DNA of 64,000 nt from Pseudofrankia inefficax (GTDB lineage Bacteria; Actinomycetota; Actinomycetes; Frankiales; Frankiaceae), in NCBI RefSeq assembly GCF_000166135.1, contig NC_014666.1:4526001-4590000 (forward strand). Reading direction: 5' to 3'. A model generated the notes under the pieces. It was not told where the DNA came from and did not search any database. It was given only the letters and a program-made list of their open reading frames with translations. Below are positions 9,423-18,797 of this stretch, one piece after another. The position numbers were made by a program, and so were the translations under genes. How positions within the stretch are numbered: position 1 is the first letter of the stretch; every line of letters starts with the position of its first letter.

Positions 9423-10967
9423 TCAGCGTTTGACGCGGTTGCGGACGGCGAGCAGGGAGAAGCCGAGAAACAGCGGTCCCAACAGCCGGGCGGAGATGTC
9501 GATGTACCGGCCCGCCGTGGTGAGCTGGTCGTCGGAGTCGCGGAAGATGGCCGCGTTCAGAGCGATCTCGACGGCCATCCCGATCCGGTCGCCGAACTGC
9601 GTGGTGGGGTCACGCTGGTGGATCGTCACCGCGATCGGCCGCGGGCCGGACTGGGTGGTCAGCGTGCCGTCGACCTTCAGGTCGACGGCCTGGGCCGGGA
9701 ATCCCCACACGACGAGCGCGACGATCGTGGCGGCGATGACGAGGGCCAGGCAGCCGAGCGCGCGGCTGGCGCGCAGCGCATAGCCGGAGGTCGCCCAGTA
9801 GGCGTTCAACAGCCACCGCTCCAGGCGCCGTCCCCGCCGGGCGGCGGCGCGCCGCATCTCCATCTCGCCGTAGTAGAAGTCGGCCGCCCCGGGCTCGTTC
9901 CTGGTCTCCTCGAACGCCTTGCGCAGCTGCCGGTAGAGGACCTGCAGCCGTTCGGGTCCCACGACCTCGACACCTGGCGGCGCGGAGGCCCAGCGTGCGG
10001 CGCGCCGGCCCGGCTGGGCGTTTCGCCAGTGGTGTTCCTCGGCGAGGACCTGCCTGTTCCCGGCCGGGTCGGCGGCGAACACGCACTCACCGTCCAGCTT
10101 GATCAGGTCCAGCCGCTGGATCCCGGCGAACTGGCATTCGGACAGATCCACATCGGTCATCACCAGCCGCTCGGCGTCCACGCCACGCAGCGCCGTCACC
10201 TTCACGCCGTGGGCCTGGCCCGGTCGCCGGCGGCCCTGGATGGCGATCGGCCCGGTGAACACCGACTCCGAAAGATCCACCCGCGCTTCTTCAAGGTTCA
10301 GCGCCATCCGGCCCGGTACGCGCATCCCCGTGCCAGCGAGAGCGCCGACGGCGCCCTCGACCAGAAGCTCCCCCTGCACCTCACACCTGGTGAAGTCCAG
10401 CGACCCGGCAGCGCCCGACAGGCGTAAGACCCTGTTGACTTTCGTGTCCTCGAAGACGGCTCCCTGCTGGAAGGCCGTGTCCTGGAAGAAGGCGTTCTCG
10501 CGGAAGGCCGTGCGACGAAAGATCGCGTCCTGGGCGAACGTCGCGCCGCCGAACCAGGCTTCGCCGCCGAAGTCCACGGCGGCGAAGTAGGCGCCCTCGA
10601 CGAAGGTCGCGCCAGCGAAACGCGCCTGGCCGTCGAAGGTGGCCGTGGTGAACACCGCCGGCTCTACGAAAGCCGCGTCGCTGAAGTCGACGTTGCGGAA
10701 ACGTGGTCCCAGCTGGGTTCCTGGCGAACAGGCCCGCAGGAAACGCTCCAGAAGCCCGCCGGTGAAGGTCACTCCGCCGGCGTTGACGTCGGAACCCGGG
10801 CCGAGCGTGGCGAGGTAGGCGTCCAGGTCGGCGGGCGCCAGATGGGCCCAGCAACGGTCGAACGGCGGGTACACCGTGGCGCCGCACGCCCGCCCCGCCT
10901 CGGCCGCCGGGTTGAGCGAGGGATGGGAACACGGCGGGAGGCGGGTCTGGATGGGGAAGCCGACCAT
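9423..10967 (-). CDS. Pentapeptide-repeat membrane protein
   Basis: About 514 residues. The N-terminal part has a Cys/His cluster (CSHPSLN, ACGATVYPPFDRCWAH) that could bind zinc. Residues 70-190 carry pentapeptide-like repeats of the A-x-F type (ATFDGQARFAGATFVEGAYF), which form a right-handed beta-helix. A hydrophilic linker is followed by two or three membrane helices near the C-terminus (ALGCLALVIAATIVALVVWG and LLGPLFLGFSLLAV). The ATG at 10967 has GAAGG eight bases upstream and is preferred over the in-frame GTG at 10976. The function is unknown; a sensor or scaffold at the membrane is plausible. Confidence 0.8.
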   Translation of the reverse strand: MVGFPIQTRLPPCSHPSLNPAAEAGRACGATVYPPFDRCWAHLAPADLDAYLATLGPGSDVNAGGVTFTGGLLERFLRACSPGTQLGPRFRNVDFSDAAFVEPAVFTTATFDGQARFAGATFVEGAYFAAVDFGGEAWFGGATFAQDAIFRRTAFRENAFFQDTAFQQGAVFEDTKVNRVLRLSGAAGSLDFTRCEVQGELLVEGAVGALAGTGMRVPGRMALNLEEARVDLSESVFTGPIAIQGRRRPGQAHGVKVTALRGVDAERLVMTDVDLSECQFAGIQRLDLIKLDGECVFAADPAGNRQVLAEEHHWRNAQPGRRAARWASAPPGVEVVGPERLQVLYRQLRKAFEETRNEPGAADFYYGEMEMRRAAARRGRRLERWLLNAYWATSGYALRASRALGCLALVIAATIVALVVWGFPAQAVDLKVDGTLTTQSGPRPIAVTIHQRDPTTQFGDRIGMAVEIALNAAIFRDSDDQLTTAGRYIDISARLLGPLFLGFSLLAVRNRVKR

Positions 10968-11192
10968 GTGGCCCACCTTCGGTCCTCATGCGCACGCCGC
11001 CGTCCGCCGTCCGCCCGCCCCTCGGGGAAACTACCCGGCGCCCTGATGGCACGGACCCGAACTCGAGACCGCGGCTACCGATCCTTACCGGAACTTATCG
11101 TCCGTTGGGGGGCCGGCCCGGGCCGGCGGACGGGTGGGGTCCTGCCCGATTCCGGGCAGGATCCTGGACTTCACCCGGGCCGGGAGGCCATC

Positions 11193-11471
11193 GTGGGCCG
11201 GGTGCCCGCGCCGCTGCCCGCCGACCTCGTCGACCATCTGGTCCGCACGACGGACCTGACGCCCGCCGAGGCGGCCCGGGTGGTCGCCGACGTGCTCGCG
11301 TACTACGACGAGTCGCCGCGGGCGTGGGTGCGCCGGCGGCACGGCGAGCTGCGCCGCCAGGGCCTGACCAACGACGCGATCTTCGAGCGGATCGGCCGGG
11401 AGCTGCCCGAGCACCGTTTCCGCGCGGAACCGCGCACGCCGCGCCAGCTGCGCCGTGTCGTCTACGGCTGA
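11193..11471 (+). CDS. Conserved small hypothetical protein upstream of glmS
   Basis: A 92-residue, highly charged, probably all-helical protein. It contains LTPAEAARVVADVLAYYDES and a C-terminal RRHGELRRQGLTNDAIFERI segment. The start at GTG 11193 is supported by GGGAGG (11182-11187) five bases upstream. It ends 38 bp before glmS in the same direction, so the two are probably co-transcribed. I recognise no family; the arrangement of helices and the RQLRRVVYG tail suggest a small nucleic-acid- or protein-binding factor, but this is only a guess. Confidence 0.7.
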   Translation: MGRVPAPLPADLVDHLVRTTDLTPAEAARVVADVLAYYDESPRAWVRRRHGELRRQGLTNDAIFERIGRELPEHRFRAEPRTPRQLRRVVYG

Positions 11472-11509
11472 CCGTCCGGAAGGACCGTCCGGCCAGAACG
11501 GAGCTGTCC

Positions 11510-13336
11510 ATGTGCGGCATCGTCGCCTACGTCGGTCGCCGGCCGGCCGTCCCGCTCGTCGTCGACGGGCTGCGCCGGCTGGAGTACCGCGGCTACGACT
11601 CGGCGGGCCTCGCGATCCCGTCCAAGGACGGCGGGCTGACCGTCCACCGGGCCGCCGGCCGGGTCGACGAGCTGGCCGCCCGGCTGCCGAAACGCCTCGC
11701 CGCGACGACCGCGATCGCGCACACCCGGTGGGCGACGCACGGCGCGCCGAGTGACCGCAACGCCCACCCGCACCTGGACGCGGCGGGCCGGGTCGCGCTC
11801 GTCCACAACGGCATCATCGAGAACGCCGACCAGCTGCGGGCGAAGCTCGCCGCCGACGGCGTCGTCATGGCCTCCGACACGGACACCGAGGTGCTCGCGC
11901 ACCTGATCGGCCGGGAGCTCGCGGCCGGCGAGACCGACCTGGCGAACGCGGTCCGGGTCGCGCTCGACCAGATCGCCGGCACCTACGGGATCGCCGTCCT
12001 CGACGCGGCGAACCCCGGCGAGGTCGTCGTCGCCCGCAACGGCAGCCCGCTGCTGCTCGGCGTCGGCGAACGCGAGGTGCTGGCCGCCTCCGACCTCTCC
12101 GCGCTGGTCGCGCACACCCGCCAGGTCGTGCACCTGGAGGACGGCGACCTCGCGACGCTGCGGGCCGGCGGCTACGAGGTCAGCCGCGACGGGGCGCTGA
12201 CCAGCCGGGCGGCCGAGGTCGTCGACGTCGCGCCGATGGCCTACGAGCTCGGCGGCTACCGGCACTGGATGCACAAGGAGATCCACGAGCAGCCCGCCGC
12301 CGTCGAACGGGCGATCAGCGGCCGGATCGAGGACCGGTTCGCCACCGCGCACCTCGGCGGCCTGGACCTCTCACCCCGGGACGCCCGCGCGGTCCGGCGC
12401 GTCGTCGTCCTCGGCGCCGGGTCGGCCTACCTCGCCGGCCGGCTCGGGGCGCAGCTGATCGAGGAGGTCGCCCGCATCCCGGCCGTCGCGGAACCGGCGG
12501 CGGAGTTCCGCTACCGCAACCCGGTGATCGAGCCCGACACGCTCTACGTCGCGGTCAGCCAGTCCGGCGAGACCTACGACACCCTCGCCGCCGTCCAGGA
12601 GGTCCAGCGCAAGGGCGGCCGCGTCGTCGGGATCGTCGGGGTCGTCGGCAGCGCGATCGCCCGCGCCGCCGGCAGCGGGATCTACCTGCACGCGGGGCCG
12701 GAGGTGTCGGTCACCTCGACGAAGACCTACACCGCGACGGCGGTCTCGTTCGCGCTGCTCGCGCTGCACCTGGGCCGCGTGCGCGACCTGTCCCCCGCCG
12801 ACGGGCGGCGCCTGCTCGGCGGGCTGCGCGCGCTGCCCGGGCAGATCGCCGAGATCCTCGCGGCCGAGGACGACGTCGCCGCGGTCGCCGCCCGCTGGTC
12901 CGCGTACAGCGGGATGCTCTACGTGGGCCGGGTCCGCGGCGCGGTCGTCGCCGCGGAGGGGGCGCTGAAGCTCAAGGAGGTCGCCTACATCCACGCCGAG
13001 GCCTACCCCGCGTCCGAGCTCAAGCACGGCCCGCTCGCGCTGGTGTCACCGGAGCGGCCGGTCGTCGTGGTCGTGCCCGACGACGAGCTGCGCGAGAAGA
13101 ACCTCGGGACGATCGCGGAGATCAAGGCCCGCGACGGCCGGGTCCTCGTCGTCGGCCACGACCGGGCGCTGGCGGCGGTCGCCGACGAGGTGCTGGTGGT
13201 GCCGCGCAACGAGCCGGAGCTCGACCCGATCCTGCTCGGCATCCCGCTGCAGCTGTTCGCCTACCACGCCGCCGTCACGCTCGGCCACGACGTCGACCGC
13301 CCGCGCAACCTCGCCAAGTCGGTCACCGTCGAGTAG
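11510..13336 (+). CDS. glmS: Glutamine-fructose-6-phosphate aminotransferase (isomerizing)
   Basis: The 608-residue enzyme makes glucosamine-6-phosphate from fructose-6-phosphate and glutamine, the first step towards UDP-GlcNAc for peptidoglycan. The N-terminus MCGIVAYVGRR exposes Cys2, the nucleophile of the class II amidotransferase domain (residues 1 to about 220), after Met removal. LRRLEYRGYDSAGLA and HTRWATHG are signature segments. Two SIS sugar-isomerase domains follow (SQSGETYDT near 345; LKLKEVAYIHAEAY near 490), and the C-terminus ends NLAKSVTVE, as in the family. The ATG at 11510 is fixed by the need for Cys2. No glmS ribozyme is evident upstream. A strong hairpin terminator follows. 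Confidence 0.97.
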   Translation: MCGIVAYVGRRPAVPLVVDGLRRLEYRGYDSAGLAIPSKDGGLTVHRAAGRVDELAARLPKRLAATTAIAHTRWATHGAPSDRNAHPHLDAAGRVALVHNGIIENADQLRAKLAADGVVMASDTDTEVLAHLIGRELAAGETDLANAVRVALDQIAGTYGIAVLDAANPGEVVVARNGSPLLLGVGEREVLAASDLSALVAHTRQVVHLEDGDLATLRAGGYEVSRDGALTSRAAEVVDVAPMAYELGGYRHWMHKEIHEQPAAVERAISGRIEDRFATAHLGGLDLSPRDARAVRRVVVLGAGSAYLAGRLGAQLIEEVARIPAVAEPAAEFRYRNPVIEPDTLYVAVSQSGETYDTLAAVQEVQRKGGRVVGIVGVVGSAIARAAGSGIYLHAGPEVSVTSTKTYTATAVSFALLALHLGRVRDLSPADGRRLLGGLRALPGQIAEILAAEDDVAAVAARWSAYSGMLYVGRVRGAVVAAEGALKLKEVAYIHAEAYPASELKHGPLALVSPERPVVVVVPDDELREKNLGTIAEIKARDGRVLVVGHDRALAAVADEVLVVPRNEPELDPILLGIPLQLFAYHAAVTLGHDVDRPRNLAKSVTVE

Positions 13337-13351
13337 CGGGTCACGGGCCGC

Positions 13352-13389
13352 CCACGCCGGGGGCCCGCACTGGCGGGCCCCCGGCGTGG
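13352..13389. terminator. 17-bp stem hairpin between convergent genes
   Basis: Perfect arms at 13352-13368 and 13373-13389 with the four-base loop ACTG. It sits 15 bp after the glmS stop and 8 bp before the stop of the convergent secreted-protein gene, so it probably terminates both. There is no T-tract, as is common in actinobacteria. Confidence 0.8.
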
Positions 13390-13397
13390 AGACAGGC

Positions 13398-13892
13398 TCA
13401 GCGGACGGAGAGCTTCGCGCCCTGGCGGGCCAGCTGCGCGCCGAGCGCCGCCTTCGGCTTCGAACCCTGGCGGAACGTGACCGTGACGGCGTTGCCCGCG
13501 GCCGTCGAGCCGTTCGGTCCGACGACGACCCGCACGGTGCCCAGGTTCGCGGGCCGGTTCGCGTTGGCCGCCCTCAGCGCCGAGATGTCCAGCGTCGTCC
13601 CGACCGGGACGGTGACGGTCAGGTGGGTGACCGCCCGGGACCGGACCGGGAACACCCCGACCACGGCGCCGGTCGTCGCGTTGCGGACCAGCACCGCCGT
13701 GACCGCCGCCGGGACGGGCTCGACGGTGATGTCGACGCGGACCTCCCGCTGGGCGGGCGCGCCGTGGACCGCGCTGGCCGGCCGCGTCGGCGCGGAGGTG
13801 GCCGCGCTCGCCGGCAGCGCCGCGGCACCCACGACGGTCACGCCGGCCAACGTCACGGCAAGGGAACGACGCAGATTCCTGGAAACGCGCAC
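13398..13892 (-). CDS. Secreted protein of unknown function
   Basis: A 164-residue exported protein. The GTG start at 13892 has GAGGAG seven bases upstream and yields an N-terminus VRVSRNLRRSLAVTLAG with a basic n-region, a hydrophobic core and a likely signal peptidase site after PASAA. The mature part is rich in Val, Thr and Ala with alternating hydrophobic residues (VRVDITVEPVPAAVTAVLVR), suggesting a beta-sandwich. It has no recognised catalytic motif. The open frame extends further upstream, but that part has no coding character. The gene is convergent with glmS. Confidence 0.72.
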   Translation of the reverse strand: MRVSRNLRRSLAVTLAGVTVVGAAALPASAATSAPTRPASAVHGAPAQREVRVDITVEPVPAAVTAVLVRNATTGAVVGVFPVRSRAVTHLTVTVPVGTTLDISALRAANANRPANLGTVRVVVGPNGSTAAGNAVTVTFRQGSKPKAALGAQLARQGAKLSVR

Positions 13893-14152
13893 GGGATTTC
13901 TCCTCGATATTGTCGGGCTCGTTGGAAGCCGGTTCTCCGGACCCCTTTCCGCGGCCGCGACCGGGATTTGTCGTAAGGCGTTTTCCCAGGTCAGCCGCGT
14001 GGCCGTAACGCTAGTGAGTGTTTCTTGGGATGGGCCGTGGGAATCCTGTGCGCGGATAGGGGAACGCTGTGCGCCCGCTGTGCCGGCCGGCGCCACCCCC
14101 GCCACCGGCGGCGATCCCGGGGCCGGGCGGGGCGCGTCGCTACGATGGGGGT

Positions 14153-14524
14153 GTGAGCAGCCGCACGTACCGGGTGACCGTCCGGGGCATGTTCGACCAG
14201 CTGACCGAGCCCCAGCGGGCCGAGCTCCTCGCGGCCGCCGCCGAGCACGACGTGTTCCGCGCCGAGTTCACCGAGGCCGGCAACCTCACCTACGACCTCG
14301 CGGCCCGCCCGTTCTTCACGTTCCGCTACCTGGTCACCGCGACCGGCGGCGCCGACACGGACCTGGCGGCCGAGCCGGTGTCGGCCGCCGCCGACGGTGC
14401 CAGCGCCGCCGCGGCGTGGCTGGCCGAGCGCGGCTACGGCCACAAGAACCTGCGCGCCTCCGCCGACGGCGTCCCCGAGGCCCCGCTGGGCGCCCGCGCC
14501 CGCCGCCAGGCCCGCCGCGGCTGA
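14153..14524 (+). CDS. DUF6204-like small protein
   Basis: A 123-residue cytoplasmic protein starting VSSRTYRVTVRGMFDQLTEP. The N-terminal RTYRVTVRGxFD segment and the central RPFFTFRYLV segment resemble an uncharacterised actinobacterial family of about this length (DUF6204, from memory). Alternating strands and helices suggest a small ferredoxin-like fold. The GTG at 14153 follows a weak GGGGG ribosome site. The gene stands alone and is convergent with the solute-binding-protein operon, whose last stop is only seven bases away. Confidence 0.72.
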   Translation: MSSRTYRVTVRGMFDQLTEPQRAELLAAAAEHDVFRAEFTEAGNLTYDLAARPFFTFRYLVTATGGADTDLAAEPVSAAADGASAAAAWLAERGYGHKNLRASADGVPEAPLGARARRQARRG

Positions 14525-14530
14525 TCCCCG

Positions 14531-15802
14531 TCAGGACACGGTCTTACCGGCGATCACCGAGCCGCACAGCGGGTCGGCCCCCTGGACCAGGTGGAACGAA
14601 CTGCCCTCGAACCTGGTGAACCACAGGCAGTTGTCCGAGCCGACTCCGCCCTTGCCCCGGTCGGCCATCGCGAAGGACATGGTGTGGCTGCCGAACAGCC
14701 CGGCGCCGTCGTAGTCGGAGATGCCGAGCATGGCCGTGATCAGTGAGGCCTGGGTCGGCCTGTCGCCCGCCTTCTTCAGACCGGCCACGAGGGCGTCGAC
14801 GGAGAGGTACGCGATGTACTCGTTGAGGCCGCCCGGCTCGGTGAACCCGGCGTACTGCCTGAGTGCCGCCTGGAACTTCTCCGTGGCCGGCGTCCCCATC
14901 TCGGCGGGCTCGAAGGGCAGCTGGAAGTAGGCGCCCTGGGCGTCGCGCTGGGCGCCGGGACCGGCGTCGAGCAGGTCGGCGCCGTAGCCGCCGGTCAGCA
15001 GCGGAGCCTTCAGCGCCGCGCCCTGCTGGCCGAGGCCCTCGATGACGGCGAACGCGGTGTTCTGCTGCAGCAGGAAGATCGCTCCGTCGACCTTCGCGGA
15101 CTTCATCGCGAGGACCATCGGGCCGACGTCGGTGCTCCCGAGCGGGACCTGCGCGTTGAGATAGCCCGTCTTCAGGCCGGCGGCGGTCGAGGACACCGCG
15201 GTCGCCTGGGCGGAGAGCGCGGCGCTGGGGACGACGCCGTAGGCGATCGCCCCGATGGTGGTCGCGCCGACGAGCTTGAAGAACTGGCCCGTGGTGGTCT
15301 CGACCTTGGTGTAGTCGGGGTAGCCGAAGACCGAGAACATGTTGCGGCTCGTCAGCCACTCCGGGCCGTCGATGTCGCCGCCGAAGACGGGCACGCCCTT
15401 GGCCGTGAGGAACGGCGCGGCGCCGTACCCGAGGTTGGAGATCAGGATGACCGCGAACACGTGGTCCTGGTTGACCAGCTTCTGGGCCGCCGTCCCGGCG
15501 CCGGCGGCCGTGGACTGGGTGTCACCGGTGACATACTGGATCTTGTAGCCCTCGGTGCCGGCGACGCCGATGCCGGCCCGGACCGCGGCCAGCACCTTCT
15601 TGCCCAGCGCCGACGACGGGCCGGTGATGTCCGTGAGGACACCGATCTTGTAGGTCTTCGTCGTGGTGGCGGTGGCGGCCTTGTCCGAGGAGCCTCCGCA
15701 GGCCGTCGCGACCAGTAACAAGGCCGCCAGGAGCACCGTGGCGCGCAGTCTCAGCCGGGTCGGTCCGCGCCTGACGGCGTCGGCGAGGGAGCCAGTGGGC
15801 AT
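14531..15802 (-). CDS. Branched-chain amino acid ABC transporter substrate-binding lipoprotein (orphan)
   Basis: A 423-residue periplasmic-binding protein of the LivJ type. A signal peptide ends in the lipobox LVATAC, so the mature protein is anchored through Cys near residue 35. The domain starts YKIGVLTDITGPSSALGKK, the typical first strand and ligand loop of the family, and continues with the FAVILISNLGYGAAPFL and VPVFGGDIDGPEW segments. It is the last gene of the echA-CaiB operon. No Liv permease or ATPase genes are nearby, so it is an orphan receptor, presumably for the organic acid degraded by its neighbours. The ligand is not known. Confidence 0.87.
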   Translation of the reverse strand: MPTGSLADAVRRGPTRLRLRATVLLAALLLVATACGGSSDKAATATTTKTYKIGVLTDITGPSSALGKKVLAAVRAGIGVAGTEGYKIQYVTGDTQSTAAGAGTAAQKLVNQDHVFAVILISNLGYGAAPFLTAKGVPVFGGDIDGPEWLTSRNMFSVFGYPDYTKVETTTGQFFKLVGATTIGAIAYGVVPSAALSAQATAVSSTAAGLKTGYLNAQVPLGSTDVGPMVLAMKSAKVDGAIFLLQQNTAFAVIEGLGQQGAALKAPLLTGGYGADLLDAGPGAQRDAQGAYFQLPFEPAEMGTPATEKFQAALRQYAGFTEPGGLNEYIAYLSVDALVAGLKKAGDRPTQASLITAMLGISDYDGAGLFGSHTMSFAMADRGKGGVGSDNCLWFTRFEGSSFHLVQGADPLCGSVIAGKTVS

Positions 15803-15844
15803 CTTCTTCTCCTTGTGTCGGATCCGCCGCTGCTGGTCGAACGG

Positions 15845-18040
15845 CTACGGATGGGCGATCTCGGGCCGAGGCAGCCCGAACTGACCGAGGACCTCGTCGG
15901 TGTGCGCGCCGAACCGCGGCGCCGGCCCCCGCGGGTCGACCAGGGGCGGCTCGCTGTGCAGCGGCGAACCGGGCAGGGTGTCGCCGGGCCGGGCCGTCAC
16001 GAAGAAGCCGCGAGCGCGCAGGTGGTCGTCGGCGAGCAGCTCCGCGGGGCCGAGCACGGCGAACGCCTCCAGCCCGGCGTCCTGCAGCAACGCCGCCGTC
16101 CGGTGCTTGTCGCGGGTCGCCGTGTAGCCGGCGATCAGAGCCTCGGCGGCGGCGTCGTCGCGCGGCCCGGTCCTCGCCGCGCGGGCGAGCCCGTCGAGGC
16201 CGGTGACCTCCGCCAGGCGTTCCAGGTCCCGCCGGCCGGCCAGCCGGACGGCGATCCACGCGTCGTCCCCGGCGCACCGGAACACACCCTGCACGCCGCC
16301 GTGCCTGGAACGGTTGCCGATCCGCGGCGGGTCCTGCCCGGTGAGCGAGGCGGCGAGGATCTCCTCGCCGCACAGGGCGGCGTAGACCTCCAGCTGGGAG
16401 ACGTCGAACCAGCCGCCCCGCCCGCTCGCGTCGCGGTCACGCAGTCCGCGCAGCGCCGCCAGCGCGCCGGCGAGGCCGCCGGTCGCGTCGGGAAGGGTGT
16501 GGCCCAGGCGCAGCGGCTCGCCGCCCGGATAGCCGGTCCGGCCCTCGACCGAGGACGCCGCCTCGATCGTGGGGCCGTAGGAACGCCGCGCCGCCCACGG
16601 GCCGCTGGCCCCGAACCCGGACAGTGACACGTAGACCAGTTCGGGATTCAGGGCGCACATCTCGGCCGGGCCGAGGCCGAACGCGGCCATCACCCCGGGC
16701 CGGAAGTTCTCGACCAGGAGGTCGGCCTCGGCGGCCAGCCTCCGCGCGGCCGCGCGGCCGGCGGCGGTCTTCAGGTCGAGCAGGACGCTGCGCTTGTTGC
16801 GGTTCATCTTGCGGTGGAAGACCCGCATGACCTCCGCGGTGAGATCCTGCGTGGTCCCGCCAGGCTCGGCGCGCGAGCCGGGCCGCTCCACCCAGACGAC
16901 GTCCGCGCCGAGGTCGGCGAGCCACCGGGTCGCCAGCGGACCGGCCCAGAACGCCGTGAAGTCCAGCACGGTCAGGCCAGACAGGGGAAGCGCCCCGCGG
17001 TGGCGCGCACGACCGGCGCGGCGCCGGTCGGACCGGGGCGAGGAGCCGAGGGTCACGCCCGCCGGGACCGGGTCTCCCGGCATCCGCCCGCTGCCGCCCC
17101 GACCGGCCGGCTGGCGCCAGAAACCGCGGTGGGCGAGCTGCGGGTTGCGCAGGACCTCGTACGGGCCGACGACCTTCGCCGCGGCCACGCCGTGCTCGAC
17201 CAGCACGGCCACGGCCTGCTCGGCGGTTCGGGCGCCGAGGAACGTGTCGAGCTCGGTGTCGAGCGCGTCGCGGTGCGCCCACCGGGCGGCCGCGTCGGCG
17301 AACCGCTCGTCGGCCGCGAGCTCCGCGCGCCCGACGGCGATGGCCAGCCGGTCGAACTCGGCGTCGGTCACGACGCCGAGCGAGACGTACCCGTCCAGGC
17401 ACGGTCGGACCACCAGCGGATACACCTCCGTGTACCGGCCGGTGCGCTCCCGGACGATGCCGACGGCCAGCCGCGAGAACGTCGACTGGTGCACGCTCAG
17501 CATCGATTCCATCGTGCTGAGGTCGACCCGCTGGGGCTCGCCGGTGCGGGCGCGGTGGCGCAGCGCGGCCTCCGCCGCGATCGCCGCCGTGTAACCGGCG
17601 ACGTAGCCGCACAGATGCTCCGGACCGATCAGCGGGGGCCGGTCCGGGTCACCGGTGATCCCGAGGTAGCCGCCGGCCGCCCAGTCCGCCAGCGGCCCCC
17701 CGCGCCAGGTCCGGTACGGCCCGGTCGTCCCGAAGCTGCTGGTCGTCACCCGCACGCAGCCCGCGGGCAGGTCCTCCACGGTCCAGCCGGCCGGCAGGCC
17801 GATGTAGGCGCCCCGGTCGAAGGTCAGGAACACGAGGTCCTCCGCGTCGACGAGCCCGGACGGCGACGCCGGGCACGGTAGGTGCTCCTTCCCGGCGTCG
17901 AGGTAGACCCGGAGAAGGTCGTCGCCCGTCGGGACCGGGGGGCCGCCGCCGCGTGGCCTGACGACGCGCAGCCCCGACCCGCCCATCAGCCTCGCCGCGA
18001 AGCCGCCGGCGACGTCGACGCTCAGATCCACGACCTTCAC
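15845..18040 (-). CDS. Double-length CaiB/BaiF (family III) CoA transferase
   Basis: About 731 residues forming two fused family III CoA-transferase units. The first half (to about 350) keeps the aspartate in RVDLSTMESM. The second begins LSGLTVLDFTAFWAGPLATR, has the NRNKRSVLLDLK and VENFRPGVMAAFGLGP signatures, and carries the catalytic aspartate in GGWFDVSQLE. Such enzymes move CoA between carboxylic acids through an enzyme-bound aspartyl-CoA. Canonical enzymes are interlocked homodimers of about 400 residues; here both halves sit on one chain. GTG 18040 gives the best N-terminus but lacks a clear ribosome site, so the start is uncertain. The gene follows echA by 67 bp. Confidence 0.85.
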   Translation of the reverse strand: MKVVDLSVDVAGGFAARLMGGSGLRVVRPRGGGPPVPTGDDLLRVYLDAGKEHLPCPASPSGLVDAEDLVFLTFDRGAYIGLPAGWTVEDLPAGCVRVTTSSFGTTGPYRTWRGGPLADWAAGGYLGITGDPDRPPLIGPEHLCGYVAGYTAAIAAEAALRHRARTGEPQRVDLSTMESMLSVHQSTFSRLAVGIVRERTGRYTEVYPLVVRPCLDGYVSLGVVTDAEFDRLAIAVGRAELAADERFADAAARWAHRDALDTELDTFLGARTAEQAVAVLVEHGVAAAKVVGPYEVLRNPQLAHRGFWRQPAGRGGSGRMPGDPVPAGVTLGSSPRSDRRRAGRARHRGALPLSGLTVLDFTAFWAGPLATRWLADLGADVVWVERPGSRAEPGGTTQDLTAEVMRVFHRKMNRNKRSVLLDLKTAAGRAAARRLAAEADLLVENFRPGVMAAFGLGPAEMCALNPELVYVSLSGFGASGPWAARRSYGPTIEAASSVEGRTGYPGGEPLRLGHTLPDATGGLAGALAALRGLRDRDASGRGGWFDVSQLEVYAALCGEEILAASLTGQDPPRIGNRSRHGGVQGVFRCAGDDAWIAVRLAGRRDLERLAEVTGLDGLARAARTGPRDDAAAEALIAGYTATRDKHRTAALLQDAGLEAFAVLGPAELLADDHLRARGFFVTARPGDTLPGSPLHSEPPLVDPRGPAPRFGAHTDEVLGQFGLPRPEIAHP

Positions 18041-18107
18041 GCGACACGACCGGTGAGCGCGCGGCGAGGGCCGCGGGCGGGCCCGTCGGCGCCCGGCCGA
18101 CCGGACC

Positions 18108-18797
18108 TCACGGCGCCGACCCGGCCGCACGGTCGCCGAGCGGCCCGTTCAGCTGCTGGAGGACCGCCAGGATCCCGGCCCTGGGCACGGTCGCCAGGTC
18201 GGTCGCGATCTGGACCGCCGTCGCCAGCTCCGCGCCGTCGGGCACCGCCCGGTTGGCGAGCCCGATCCGCACGGCCTCCTCGGCGCCGACCCGTCGGCCG
18301 GTCAGGAGGAGCTCCTTCGCGACGAGGCGGGACGTCAGCTCGGGCCAGACCAGGCGCAGCGCCGGCGAGGGCGCGAGGCCGTACCGCGCGTGCGGCTCGC
18401 TGACATAGGCGGACGCGGCCATCACGACGATGTCGCACATCGCCAACAGGGCGGCCCCGAAGCCGATCGCCGGCCCGTTCACCGCGGCGACCACGGGCAG
18501 CTCGCGGCGCAGCATCAACGTCAGCAGGTCCTCGTTGATGGTCGCCAGCTCGTCGGCGAGCCGGTCGTTGCCGGCGGCGAGCTCGCGGACGACGGCGAGG
18601 TCGCCGCCGGCGCAGAACGCCGTGCCGGCACCGGTCAGGACGGCGGCGGCGGCGGAGCCGTCCGCGAGGATCGCCCGCAGCGTCTCGAGCAGCCCGCGCT
18701 GCATCGCCGGGTCGGCGGCGTTCAGCTTGTCGGGACGGTTCAGCCGCACGACGCGGACCCGGCCGCGGGTCTCGGTCGTGACGCGGTCAGGCGCCAT
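18108..18797 (-). CDS. Enoyl-CoA hydratase/isomerase family protein
   Basis: A 229-residue crotonase-fold enzyme. The N-terminal RVRVVRLNRPDKLNAAD is typical. The oxyanion-hole glycines are in AFCAGGDLAVV and in NGPAIGFGAALLAMCD. The position of the first catalytic Glu of true hydratases is less clear, since the region after GFG reads AALLAMCDIVV and a later SEPHARYGLAPS contains the second candidate, so isomerase or other crotonase chemistry is possible. It is the first gene of the operon with the CoA transferase and binding protein. A divergent TetR and a minus-strand promoter lie upstream. Confidence 0.85.
   Translation of the reverse strand: MAPDRVTTETRGRVRVVRLNRPDKLNAADPAMQRGLLETLRAILADGSAAAAVLTGAGTAFCAGGDLAVVRELAAGNDRLADELATINEDLLTLMLRRELPVVAAVNGPAIGFGAALLAMCDIVVMAASAYVSEPHARYGLAPSPALRLVWPELTSRLVAKELLLTGRRVGAEEAVRIGLANRAVPDGAELATAVQIATDLATVPRAGILAVLQQLNGPLGDRAAGSAP

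Noticed and set aside
11472-11509. glmS ribozyme upstream of glmS
   Set aside because: The 38-bp gap is too short, and no ribozyme fold is visible; the ribozyme is typical of Firmicutes.
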